Source of the DNA: Setophaga petechia
Taxonomy: Eukaryota; Chordata; Aves; Passeriformes; Parulidae
Length of the DNA: 64,000 nt
Assembly (NCBI GenBank): GCA_024362935.1
Contig: JANCRA010000040.1
Location: 992,001-1,056,000, forward strand
Reading direction: 5' to 3'
The first letter of the stretch is position 1. Each line of letters opens with the position of its first letter. The position numbers were made by a program, and so were the translations under genes. Of the stretch, positions 1 through 11,073 are shown piece by piece. The notes under the pieces are model-generated. The model saw nothing but the letters and a program-made list of their open reading frames with translations, made no database searches and was not told where the DNA came from.

Positions 1-3000
1 CAAAATAGTAATCATGCACAAAATAGTTTAGCATGGACATACTACTGTGTTTAGATAGGGGACACAGCTTTCTTCTGGAACATTCCTTTTGCCTGCTGTA
101 AGCATTGTAAGCAAGGCATGAAGGATATGAATATGCTTGGAAGTGTTTCCAAAGGGTTCATTAGCCCCCTGAAATAATCCCAAATGTAGTCTGTGTCCTC
201 GCATGTTCTCATTTCTATTCCAAGGTGGGAACAATGAGTGGTAATTACAGGTGTGAAAATCGCCTCTCTAAATACAGATCTCTCAGCAGAATGAGAATAC
301 CCACGGTATAAATACAGATGGAGAAAGGAAGCTCAAAAAGCTTTGAACTGCTTTCTTGCTATCACTGCTACACGGCAGCACTAGCACCTGAGAGTCTGTG
401 ACGTGCATCAGGGGCACCTGTTCTCAGCTACTCAATCCAACCAGTCTCTTTTAAGCATATTTCAAGTACCTTTTTCCCCCTCTATTCCCTTTCCAGAGAG
501 AAAAGACAAAATGTACAAAAGAACAGAAGTCCTAGGATTCATAGGCATTCACAAAAGACAGAAAAGGAGAATGCAAAAGCCTCTGTTAGATTGACAGTTG
601 CAGGCAATTCACACATTTCCAAAACCAGAGCACGCTAGACCATGCAGGAAGGTAACCTCAGGTATCCCTCTTATTGTTATATCCCATGAGAAAGCAAATT
701 CCCCACATCCCACCTATGCTCTCTCATCTTACTGTGGGCATGAGCCCTTAGCTTAGGACCAGTAAACTTTCTTTTGTACTTTAAGGTACTTTCTCCATGA
801 GTTCTTGCTCATCTCTTTGAAAGAATTTCTATTTGTAGCTCACTTTATTTTGCAAGTGCATCATTAATTTCCTGCTGAGTTCAGATGAGTTTATTCCCCA
901 CTCTCACTATCCCCTAAAAGAATACTCGAGGTTGACAGATACACAGATGATGACAATATGAATAGCTTATAGCAATAGAATGATTTAATTTTTCTTTTGG
1001 TTCAACATAATGAAAATTCATTAAAAAAAGAGAAAAAAGTCATCCACTGTGTTTTCAAAAAAGAGTGGGCTCATTTTCAGACATTTTGCATAGAAGAGAA
1101 ATTAGCTGTGTTTCATGGTAAAGTGAATATTCAGTTCTTAAAAATATAGCCCAATGTCATCAACAAATTAATCTGCAGAAATACAGAGGCAACCAATTCA
1201 GTTCTTCACTTTAAAACTTTGATTTAAAGTGTGGTTTAAAGGCCATTTATGTCAGCAGAAGACTTTCCACTGACTTCTAAAGGATTTTTCATCAGACCAT
1301 TACAGATGTAACATTTCTGGGTCCATGGAAGAAATAGAAGTCAGACATGAAAATTAAATCACTTAACTGTGGATTGTGGACAGAAGGAAAACACATTCAG
1401 CATATTAAGATGAAACATGCTTTTTCCTCTAATGCTTGGAGAAACAAGTGCAATACACTAACGTTTTAATAAATTGCCTATTCAAGCACTTGTGTATGCT
1501 TAAGTGGCAGACACTAAGATATTTTCAGACAGATGACTCGATCCTGTCATTTGGCACCTAGTTGCCACAATCTTCTGCTTAATTCTAGTCACACCTCTCC
1601 TTCTTTGATAGAGTTCTTGTTGTAAAGTCACCTTGTGGTTCTCATGCAGCCTGATCCATTCTTTACTTTACAGCTAGCCTGATCTGCCTTCTGTGTCACT
1701 ACACAACAACTCCACCAGAAATACGTGCTTGGAGGCAGTGGATAAACTGTGGGGTATTTGTGAGGCAGTTTTTGTAAGAATGAGAAAACCCAGGGCAGGA
1801 ATAACTGCTGGAGGATTAAATGTAGTGGCCACCCAGCTACAGTTTTTCAATGCATCATCAGCTCAGCTTGCTGATAGGGTGACAATATTAAGAGGAATGA
1901 AAATTAATACATCTGCCTCTGGTTTTTATTAAAATTGAAAGCATGCAGATGAAAAATACCGTATCCTAGCCATTAGATTTTCCTCCATTCTCAGAAAGAT
2001 ACCACAGTTCTCCTGGAGGTAATGGGGTTCTCAAAGGCACTGCAGTTGGTCAACTAGTACAGTTGTCATTTCCTACCTGACCACAGGTGCTGGGAGGTTT
2101 TTACACTTCTTATGTGGTCTGCTAGCCAACACAATGATACCTAATGTTCTTTCATGTAAATTGCTAAAATAGCAAAATAACAGCTCTTGCTCATCTGTAA
2201 TTTTAAAGAGAGAGAAAAAAAGTCACCCAGAGAGATAAGGAGGGAGAAGGAGAACCAACCCAGAAAAAAAATCCCAATCTTCTCCCACCCTGCTATAATT
2301 CGCTGAAAAGTTTGTCTAATAGAAGTTGGAAGTTTCAAATGATACCATGACTGCTGGATCTCTACCTTTCATGAAAACAAAAGAAACACCAAGATTTTGT
2401 AGAAAAGATCAGAATAGAAAGAAATGTTCATCATTGCAATTACACTGAAAAGTTGTGGGAGACAGATGGCATCTACGTAATTGAAAATTTCTACACATGG
2501 GTATTCAGTTCATGGGAATTGAATACCTCTCTCCATTCCCTACTAGAAAAAATTGATCCTGTTCAGTGTACAGGAGACTGAAAGGAGATATATGACCCTT
2601 CAAAAATGTAAATAGAATGCAATAAATTGTTTTTCTTGTTTTCTGAGAATAGACACAAAAATTATAGGATTACATCAATACAATACAGAATCATTCTAAA
2701 CTCACAGAATTTCACAAATATTATTCATGAAAACAGATTGCCTAGAGAGTGATGAACTTTCTGACTGAGGAAAGAGAAGAGGAAGGTTTTCATAGGTAAA
2801 GAAGGATACATAATTGAGGCAGCTGACTGATGTCCCATAGAATACTGCAGTTTTGTGATTCACCAACCACCCTTATTCATCAGTTGTAAGCCATTCTAGG
2901 TTCAAATCTTTTTGAATGCCTGTTATCTCCTTAACACTTACTAAGACACACAAGGCATTATCATGAGATAGAAGATCTTTACTCCCACCAGTGGCATCCC

Positions 3001-5030
3001 AAGCTCACTGCCATGTTTAATGAGAAAGGTCTCCTGGTGATGGGCCTGGTCCTGAATAAATGACCAAACATAGCATTTGTGGTCATAATGGACTGTCTCT
3101 TCACCAGAAGGCTTTAAATCAGGAAGGACCATCAAGCTTAAACAGATTATTTAACGTGGAAAAACACAGTTATTGTCCTGTCTGTGATGGAGGCCAGGCT
3201 AAAGTAATATTACTTGTGGTTTCCAGTGAGTAATGTCTGCACCAACACTTGATGCCTTGTGGATGAGCAGAAATGGAAAATCCTGAAGGGCAGAAAGCTA
3301 TATCTGCCTGTTGCAGTTCAACAATAGTGTAGATGGACTTTCCTCTTCATTTCTTTTCTCTTGACCAATAAATAAGCAAGCTTGAGCAATTAAACCATGA
3401 GGGGGAAAACTTGCTGACTAATGAACTGGATTTTTTCTCATTCCTGACCTTGCTGGGCCATTCTACCAGTTTAGAGGATCATTAATCAACAAATCTCTTT
3501 CATTTTTTCTTTGTCTGGAAAATGAAAAGGTTCACACTTTGTATTAGTGTCATGCACATACCGTTTATAAAGTCATATTCAACGAATAAATGTACACTTT
3601 AAAAAGTGGTTTACCAGTTGTTGTTGACCTTGGTCAACAGACTGTCTGTATACCATGGCTTGTCAGTTCTCACTACCACTCCTCTTTTTGCATTCTGCTC
3701 TGTTACTTTTACACAGTATTTACTATTAACTATAAATTTAACATTTTAAAATATTGCTTTATATATAATGTGACTGCTAAGACTGAAAATATTTTACTTT
3801 GAGACTCCTTCTGTTATTAGGAGATGAATACCTTATTTTTTTCCTCATTCCTCCTTCTGAAGAGGAAAAATAGAAACCAATGTAACCACTAGCAAGCATA
3901 TATTAGTCTCTTGGCTTTATTTCTGAAGCTTCGCTATTAGAGCCCACTTAATTAGATGCATAAATCCTGTAAATGATGTCAATGTTCATAATTAAATGAG
4001 ACAATTGTGAAATCAGTTGCAGCACAAAATGTAGATAAATGTGGGAAGGAACAATAAGGGATTGCTTTATTATAAATCTGCATGACTAACACTACCATAG
4101 TGATGTAGCAGAGAACCTATAACATCTGCTTCATACATATGAAAATTCAATTAAATTATCAGCCATGAATTACTGTAGCACAAATACCAACAATAAAAAC
4201 TTCGACCTAATTATTTTAAGATTTTTCAGAAGGAAAAGGTCACATTTCAGTACAATGAATTTGGTAGATCCATTTTTGTGATACTTAAAAGCTTAATCCT
4301 GTAAAATCTTTTAAAAACATGTCTTTCACCAATGGAAAGAATACAAAAAGAATAAAGGGACAGATTTAATATTTACTGCTGCTCAAAATAAAGTGAAATA
4401 ACATAAAAATGAAAATACAACATAACTGTAAATTTTTGTAGCAATTGAAGTTCTATTTATTAGGATATTTTTATATCAAATCAGAGTCCATACCTGAACT
4501 CAAGGTGAATATTATTGTTTCTTTAAAATAAATGTCTATTTTTCTGAAGTCAGCTGGATGGTACTGTCATTCCAATAGTTTGGTGGAAGAAGAGTTTAGG
4601 GGGGGAAAAAAATGGTCAGGGAAGAAGAATTTCAAATGTTTTCACCCTCCACATGTTAAAACTTAAAGCACTGACAGCAATCTTGGCTTTGCCTGTAATA
4701 TACATAAATACAATTTAATTAGTATATTCACACATATGTTAACACACAGAGATATATATGTACATATACTTGTATGCATATATATACAAAATTATATCAC
4801 TCTCCTTTTTCTCCCTTTTGGCCAAGTTTAGACTACACTGACTTCTAGTCAGCCTGTCATCCTTAGAGAATATACACCAGAGAGATACCATCCCATCAAA
4901 TCAGAAAAAAAATTTAATATTTATTTCCAAATAAATCTTGGTGACAGATGGACTGTTCTTTACAGGAATAATAATTAGGAGTTAGGTCCTCCAGCTGGAT
5001 TTGGCCTGTTCCAAAAGCAATCCTCAAAGT
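1..5030. other. AT-rich unique DNA without recognised gene
   Basis: No open frame above 79 codons and no recognisable protein, repeat family or RNA gene. Frames here end after short runs and have no splice-flanked continuation that I trust. A purine-rich stretch lies near 2203-2255 and an AT/TATA-rich stretch at about 4741-4795. The stretch 3940-4060 is rich in TAATTA-like and ATGCATAA-like words and is treated as a possible conserved non-coding element in the findings. Otherwise I see nothing here. Confidence 0.6.
4741..4795. repeat. Short AT/GTAT-rich low-complexity tract
   Basis: An irregular alternation of ATAT, GTAC and GTAT words spans about 55 bases, without a perfect unit. It looks like a decayed (TA)n/(TATG)n microsatellite. 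No function is implied. Confidence 0.5.
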
Positions 5031-5930
5031 CTTTGGGCAGATGCTCAAGGCCACCGCCACGAAGTCCCAGCTGAAGGGCTGGCTCCTCAGAGCACTTGGA
5101 GTGCTCTGCAGTCCAGTACTTCAGAAAGCCTAGGGACAAGGGCTATCACAGCCCTAATAGACAGTGGGTAGTACACTTGTTTGGACTTGGAAGTTGTTGC
5201 AGAACTCGAAGCAAGCCTGACAAGAGCATAGCTGCTGAACCATACTGCTATTTGGCCTTGGAGAGGCAGCTCACTGCCCTGACTTTTCCCCAAAGTGGTT
5301 TTCTGAAAAAGATCAGGTCACCCAAACTCAAAAAGTCTGCAGAATTTCTATCAATCAGACTTACACACCCAAACCTCTAAAGAGAAAGCCCTTTAGATAC
5401 AGAGGGTTCAGCCCTGAGGAAATCTTTGGGTCTGAGGGCAATGGAGCTTTAAGAAAGGCAATGCAAATCTCTGCAACAAATTTGCTTAAAGAAACCCACA
5501 GATAACTCCAAAGCTTGCATCCAGCAAGAAAAGCTGAGTAGAAGAGCATTTGGAATGTACGAGAAGGTGATGGCACTCATTTGTAACTCAAAGCTAGCCG
5601 GCCACAAGCCAGCTCTGGCTCAGGTGCTCTCTAATCAACTGTGAGTGCATGGCTTCCACATCAGAAATGGATGGGGTCCAGATGGCTCAAGGCACAGGTG
5701 GGAAGACACAGACACATCCCTGACAGATGTGCCCTCAAACCTGATCAATCTTCTATCAAGTAGTCCAGCATTTGCTCCCACACAATTCCCTCTGGGACTG
5801 TGCATCAAGGCTGGTAGCTCACAGGTTTCACAGCCTGCGCAGAGCCAGCTGTTTTGGATGCATAAAGCACTAGGAGACAAACTATGGTGTTGTAAAACAA
5901 CAGGAGCCATATTTCCCTTCCCTTAAAAAG
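5031..5930. other. GC-richer block with overlapping frames on both strands
   Basis: Base composition is visibly richer in G+C than on either side. Frames of 94 codons (5096-5380, plus) and 93 codons (5645-5926, plus) are mirrored by minus frames of 68 codons (5087-5293) and 91 codons (5635-5910). None of the translations resembles a family I know. A perfect inverted repeat with 9-base arms lies at 5088-5108. The block could be an old repeat, a non-coding exon or simply a GC-rich patch; the sequence does not decide. Confidence 0.35.
5088..5108. repeat. Perfect 9-bp inverted repeat with 3-nt loop
   Basis: CAGAGCACT, then TGG, then AGTGCTCTG: the arms are exact reverse complements with a three-base loop. 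It could form a compact hairpin in RNA from either strand. At 21 bases it is too short for a pre-miRNA, and no extended stem is seen outside the arms. Confidence 0.8.
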
Positions 5931-6878
5931 GCATATTTTGCTTCTGAAACTTGATTTTGGGCCTTGTCATTGCATATAATCCACAGCAGCCCTTTTTTCT
6001 CACGTGATCTAGAGCACTACGTGTTGGTATTGCGATGCTCAGTCACTGAGAATACACCTGTGCTGCCTGGGCATTCCTTTACCATAGAAAAACAGATTAC
6101 CTAATATTAAAAAATAAAAAGACAGAAAAAGAAGGAAAAAAAATGTAATGAACCAGTCATCATGTAATTCTGCCCTGAGGCTGGGATGGGAGAAAATGAG
6201 CTATTCCTGACAGACATCACATAAAGCACAACCTACAGATGGTGGTGACCCTCTGAAGGGTTCAGGACACCTGCACAAGGCACCTGTATGAACTAAACAG
6301 AGTTTTTCCTTATCCACACACACACACACCTGCTGGGCTGTGGGGCTCATATCCTAATGGATAGGTCTTCCATGGCACAGCGCCAAGACATTAACAATGT
6401 TTGGTTTAATTATCTAAGTTGCAGAGAAAAAAAGATCAAACCTGTATCATAGATTTGCTTCCAATCAGAAGGCAGACAGAGTGCCATTATCTACAGAAAG
6501 CCTATACTATCAACTGAGATATAGGTCCTATCCTGATGGATGCCTAATATACTTGCATTATTAACTGAGATCTATACAGAGTAAATGAAGTCAATATGGT
6601 GAGTAGAGTTTATAGTGATAAACAAAAGTAGTAATTTACTCTGTGATCAGTACTGATCCTTATGCTTTGCCCATTGCCATTTAAGCTGTACTGAGGCCAT
6701 TAAAATTAGGTGAGACAAACCGACACCCTGCACTTCACAACGAGTTGCCATGGCCTGTGCACATCCATTTCTTTACTTGCATTGATATTTTATGTGTGTA
6801 TACTAGCAGCTGATTTCAGCAGAAATCAATTGGGTTTTTTTGTTGTTTGGTTGTTTTTTTAGCAGACTTAATAGCACA
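5931..6878. other. Unique DNA without recognised gene
   Basis: No frame or repeat is recognised apart from a (CA)n run of about 12 bases near 6317-6330 and a T/G-rich stretch at 6834-6860 that borders the 3' end of the following CR1 copy. Because that CR1 is on the minus strand, the T/G stretch reads there as an A/C-rich tail just beyond the element. Confidence 0.55.
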
Positions 6879-7772
6879 GAATCATAGAATGCTTTGAGTT
6901 GGAAGAGGGACATTAAAGACAATCTAGTCCCAATCCCTCTGACATGGACAGAGACACCTTCTACTAGAAAACCCTGCTCAAAGCCCCATCCAACATGGCC
7001 TTGAACACTTCCAGGAATGGGGCACTCATGGATTCTCTGCACAACTTGTGCCAGTGTGTCACCACACACACAGTAAAGAATTTCTTGCTAATACCTAATA
7101 TAAACTTATTCTCTTACAATTGAAAGACACTCCCCCTTGTCCTATCTCAACAGGCCCTTGTGAAAAGTGCCTCTTCAGCTTTCTTGTAGCCTCCTTCAGG
7201 TACTGGCAGGTATTCTAAGGTCTCACTGGAGCCTTCTCCTAACTGAAAAACCCCAACCCTCCCAAGTTCCAGGATGAGACCAACCAAGTCTGTTTTAGTA
7301 GAGGTGCTCCAGATCTTTCACTATATTTGTGGCTTCTTCTGGACTGACTCCAGCTAGTCCATGTCCTTCTTATTTTGGGGGCCACAGAGCCTGCAGTATT
7401 TCAGACAGAGTCTCACAAGAATTCTCTCAGGGGCAGAGCAGAGGGGCATAATCCCCTCCCTGGCCCTGCTGCCCACGCTGCTTTGGATGCAGCCCAGGAC
7501 ATGGCTGGTCTTCTGCGTTGCCAGTGTACATTGTGGGTCATGCTGAATTTCTTACCAACGAGCAGCCCCAAGTCTTTCTCTCCATGCTAGTCTTGATGAA
7601 TTATTTGCCCAGCCTGTATTTGTACTTGGGATTGTCCCAACCCTGGCACAGAACCTTGCACTTCACCTTGATGAATTTTCATGAGATTTGCATAGGCCTG
7701 CCTCTCAAGCCTATCCAGGTTTTTCTGGATGGCATCCCCTCCCTCCAGAGTGTTGACTGCACCACACATGTC
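6879..7772 (-). mobile_element. CR1 LINE, 5'-truncated, largest copy in the window
   Basis: The plus strand opens with the reverse complement of the avian CR1 3' end (ATCATAGAATG..., TTGGAAG, 'CATCCAACATGGCCTTGAACACTTCCAG') and runs on through the end of ORF2. On the minus strand 7769-7587 translates to the start CGAVNTLEGGDAIQKNLDRL, the CR1 reverse-transcriptase segment just after the catalytic FADD box. The copy stops immediately before that box, so the polymerase is incomplete. The frame then shifts and holds stops, so it is dead. CR1 copies are typically 5'-truncated and lack target-site duplications, as here. The plus frames at 7361-7826 are antisense to it. Identification is from memory of the family; divergence was not computed. 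Confidence 0.95.
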
Positions 7773-9096
7773 AGATTAGAAAAATTCTTCTCTGAGGAAT
7801 ATAAGTGGACCTGGGATCAGTATTGATTTTTAGCAGCCTTTGCTTGTTCGCAATTTCTTTTACCTGAAATTACACGTGATGGTAATTGTTAACACATGTA
7901 GCAATGCACTCCTGTCACTTTCCCATCACTCCATCTCTCAGCCCTGCTGAGACTTGTTTTCACTTTTTTCATTTTTAATTCACTGAAACCAGGAAATCCC
8001 TAAACCCTCTACCGTGACTAGGAGCAAGTGCCCCAGATCTGACTGACGTACTGGTGAGATTCCTCTGACAGAGAGCAAGCCTCCACCTGCAGCATCTGCA
8101 GCTGAACCTGTCACCTTCCTCTGGGCAGAGAGTATAAAAATAAAATTTAGTGAGTTCTCATCATATTGTTTTCCCCTCCAGTTTTGAATGCTTCAGCATG
8201 GCATGAATTTTAACATACCTTAGAAAAATATTTCATTTAAATAAAAAAGAGAAAAATATTTCAATTTTAAAAACCAAAAAAACACCAAAACCAAAACAAA
8301 AAAAAAAAAAAAAAAAAAAACAAACAAGAAAGCAAAACGAAAACACAAAAAAAAACCCTGAAAAAACCCAACCTAGATCCTCCTTGTATTCAATGTTTTT
8401 TACTTCAGTAGTAGGTTAACAAGACTAGACAGGAGAACTAAGACACACAACCCAAGGACATTAATTTTTGTTCCAGGTGGACTTTAGATTCACATCAATT
8501 ATAATCAAAAATTAAGGTTTTAATTAGCTTTTTCCCTTTCCCAATAAATATTCAAAAAATCCTAACAGTAAAGTATTAGATATGTTGAGATTAATAGCTA
8601 GTCAGAGTCCTTTGTGTTTTCGCTTTGCTTAGGTCTGGCTTCTCAATTTGATTACACTGCTGTAAATCATGAATCATGACCTGGTCAATAATGATACACA
8701 GAAGCAGGGGAGTCAAGAAAAAATGTTGGAACATCTGCAGGAGCTATATGAGCCACCAGTCTCAAAGCTACAAGGTCCCATGTGGCCCAAACATCCTGAA
8801 TTTCACTGGGTGTTGCAAGTATTTTTATGGTCTCAGAGTGTTTGACTTTAATGGGTGCATTTTTTGGCTACTGAATAATCCTAGATTATTACAGAAGAGT
8901 GTGAAGCAGCATGGCAGTTTAAGAATTAGCATCCAGTCAGATAGCTGAAGTTGAAATATACACAAAACCCAAGATATGGTGTTGTCACTGTATTCTAGGG
9001 ATGTATCTCAGGATTAATTTGACACTTTTCAGCTTGTTTTTTTTAATATTCCCTCTTTGGCAACAGGGTTGATTTAGGAAAGAGACATTTAATTAC
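7773..9096. other. Unique and A-rich DNA without recognised gene
   Basis: Beyond the CR1 boundary I see no continuing LINE sequence. An A-rich tract (8221-8370, listed separately) lies in the middle. A 90-codon plus frame at 8676-8948 has no recognisable family. The rest is featureless AT-rich DNA. Confidence 0.5.
8221..8370. repeat. A-rich low-complexity tract with A23 run
   Basis: About 150 bases consist mostly of A with interspersed C and G, including an uninterrupted run of 23 A at 8298-8320. It is A-rich on the plus strand, so T-rich on the minus strand. There is no recognisable LINE body next to it to make it a poly(A) tail, so low-complexity or microsatellite origin is likeliest. Confidence 0.8.
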
Positions 9097-9240
9097 TTAG
9101 GATTCCAAAGCTATCTCTCTCTGGCTCACTAATATCTTCTTCAGCCAGGCCTTACCTGTCCTATTATTTATTGTCCATCTGGCAGCAGTCTCAAGGGAAG
9201 CACCCCAGTTCTTGGATGGTCTTTGAACAGCAGCAGGCAT
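9097..9240 (-). other. 47-codon frame with strong Kozak start (candidate small ORF or exon)
   Basis: On the minus strand an ATG at 9240-9238 sits in GCCACCATG, a near-ideal vertebrate initiation context, and the frame runs 47 codons to TAA at 9099-9097. It begins MPAAVQRPSKNWGASLETAA. Inside it, at 9155-9151, lies the splice-donor consensus CAG|GTAAGG, so it could instead be an exon ending at 9156 (98 bases from an AG acceptor at 9255-9254, whose polypyrimidine tract is poor). No family is recognised. A frame this short is common by chance; the start context and donor are the only reasons to list it. Confidence 0.25.
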
Positions 9241-9670
9241 GGTGGCAGTACAGCTGAATAGCTCCCTCAACTCATGCCCTATGGCTATAGTTTCAGCTTT
9301 TCTGTCTCTCTGAAACTTCAGATGCCCCTTTTTTTACAAAATATTTAAAAATGACTGCGAGGTCAAGAGTAGAAATTAAGTTCAATAGCCAAAGAGTGCA
9401 AAGCCTTCCTGGGCTTGGGGTATACTGCAGTTATCAATCTCTCTAAAAGCACTTCATATCACACTCTCCAGACTCTTCTCTGGCTGTTTTTTCATTTAAG
9501 AATCTGATTTGCCTGGAAAGAATGACTCGCTGGCCAGTGTATTGATAATGTGTCAAACTATGCTGAAGAGTAACTACTCTGCATCTTTAGAAATACCCAC
9601 ATGCATTTCTATATTGGCATTCAAAAGGCCTCATCTAATGTAGTGGGAAAGTGAAGAAAATGAGCCTTAC

Positions 9671-9784
9671 CTTTTGAGTTTGTCATCCCAGAGCAAAGCA
9701 AGAGACAAGTGGATCCAGTCAGGAAAGCGCAAAGAGACCATGAGCTTCTGTTTCTTTGCATTCAGTTCCATTTCAACTAGCAAA
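9671..9784 (-). other. Candidate 114-bp minus-strand exon
   Basis: On the minus strand a TTCAG acceptor (preceded by TTTAACTGTTTCATTG, which supplies a plausible branch site and pyrimidine tract) is followed by 114 bases open in one frame and then the donor AAAAG|GTAAGG at 9670-9666. The length is a multiple of three. The translation includes MVSLRFPDWIHLSLALLWDD, which I do not recognise. A 114-base open run is not rare by chance, so the case rests on the paired splice signals. It could be a coding exon, a lncRNA exon or a coincidence. Confidence 0.25.
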
Positions 9785-10840
9785 CTGAACAATGAAACAG
9801 TTAAATAGCCTGGATTAAACATTTATCTTAGAGTGTTTGCCTTTTTACACATAAATTAAATTTTCTCATTTAATCTCTGCTTTTCTTCTAATTATCTCTC
9901 TCCACACACACTGTTGGCTCACAACTAGCATATCTCTTAAAGTAAGATGATTAAGAAGTATCTGTTGTTGTTGGGTTTTCTCTTTTTTTAATTTAATTTC
10001 TTTCTCCTGGAGATGATAATATTATTTGTTTGCTATGCAGAAGTGGTTATAACAATATATAAAAGGCTAGAAAAAAACAGTAATTTAGGCACCTTCTACC
10101 AGAACAGGACACTGCTTACATTTTTAGCATCACATTTTTAAAGATTTTTTAAAACAAAAATTCCTGTAGTAGTCCTACCTTGACACATATGATTAATTTT
10201 GTAGCCTAAGCACTGATCTTTGGTGTGTCTGTGTGGGTAATGCTTTAGAACTAACTGCTAGGACTTTATTACAAAGAAGCCCAAGTTTGTTTCCTATGCA
10301 TTTTATAAGTGTGGCTAGAAGAATGGGTAAGAAATGAGAAAATTCTGGCCAATGATGTAGTAACATGCTTCTAGAAGCTACATGGCTAACAAAAAAAAGA
10401 ACCATAGTGGTGGACCCTAAAATTTCTTCATTTCAATTGCATAAGAGGTAAATACAAATCTTTGCCCCTCTAATGAAAGACTGTCTCCAGCCCTAGACTG
10501 AGCTTTGAAAAGCCTTCCTGAAGCACTTCCTTTTGTATATGGAAGCACATGTACAGGTGTAAACATACATTTAATAGCAATGTATAGAAATAGCAGTACA
10601 AAGCATTTGTCTCGCTGCCTCACACTAGGAAGGATTAGATCTACCCACACATTGCAGATGTACTGCTGTGTATGGATTAAGCATTTCCTTTGCTGTTGGT
10701 GTTAAGTTTTATGTGATCACGTCCTCTAGGAAAGAAACAGCCTTTAAGTGTACAAGGCTGAAGGTTGATAGACAGACAGATACATCCACCCATGCATGCT
10801 CTTAAAAGCATATACACTTTTCTCCAAGATTGTGTACCTC
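9785..10840. other. Unique DNA without recognised gene
   Basis: No repeat family is recognised. Short frames on both strands at 10193-10705 show no known motif. A GATAGACAGACAGATA run near 10768 is a decayed microsatellite. Confidence 0.5.
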
Positions 10841-10931
10841 TAAATTATGTTATTAGGGACATTGTCCAAATGTCACTGAAATACCACTAGTCTTGGGGTA
10901 TCAACCACCTCCCTAAGAAGCCTGTTCCAAA
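10841..10931 (-). mobile_element. CR1 fragment, inverted segment upstream of a CR1 tail
   Basis: Read on the minus strand this matches a CR1 subfamily near its 3' end: GGAACAGGCTTCTTAGGGAG, then GATACCCCAAGACTAGTGGT, then CATTTGGACAATGTCCCTAA. In the intact element this lies just upstream of the tail found at 10985-11073 on the opposite strand. The two pieces point in opposite directions with about 53 AT-rich bases between them. That arrangement is typical of twin-primed LINE insertions. Two separate insertions are the alternative. Confidence 0.7.
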
Positions 10932-10984
10932 ATATAATAATAAAATTGTGCTAAATCATGTTAATAAGATTTAATTTTTCATCA

Positions 10985-11073
10985 GGCTTCTTGGACTAGA
11001 TGTCCAGTTTAGGTCCCTCCAAACTGAAACATTCTATTCTATTCTGTTTTGTTCTGTTCTGTTTCACTCTGTT
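10985..11073 (+). mobile_element. CR1 3' terminus with ATTCT/GTTCT tail
   Basis: TTGGACTAGATG, TAGGTCCCTCCAAACTGAAA and then ATTCTATTCTATTCTG-type pentamers are the 3' end of a bird CR1 subfamily that ends in (ATTCT)n. The tail has drifted to GTTCT units at 11049-11068. Only about the last 60 bases of the element plus the tail are present in this orientation. Confidence 0.85.

Noticed and set aside
2890..2915. GGTTCAAATC as a tRNA T-loop (B box)
   Set aside because: No A box, anticodon stem or acceptor stem can be built around it.
7361..7826. Plus-strand frames of 61-102 codons
   Set aside because: They are antisense to the CR1 ORF2 fragment, which explains their openness.
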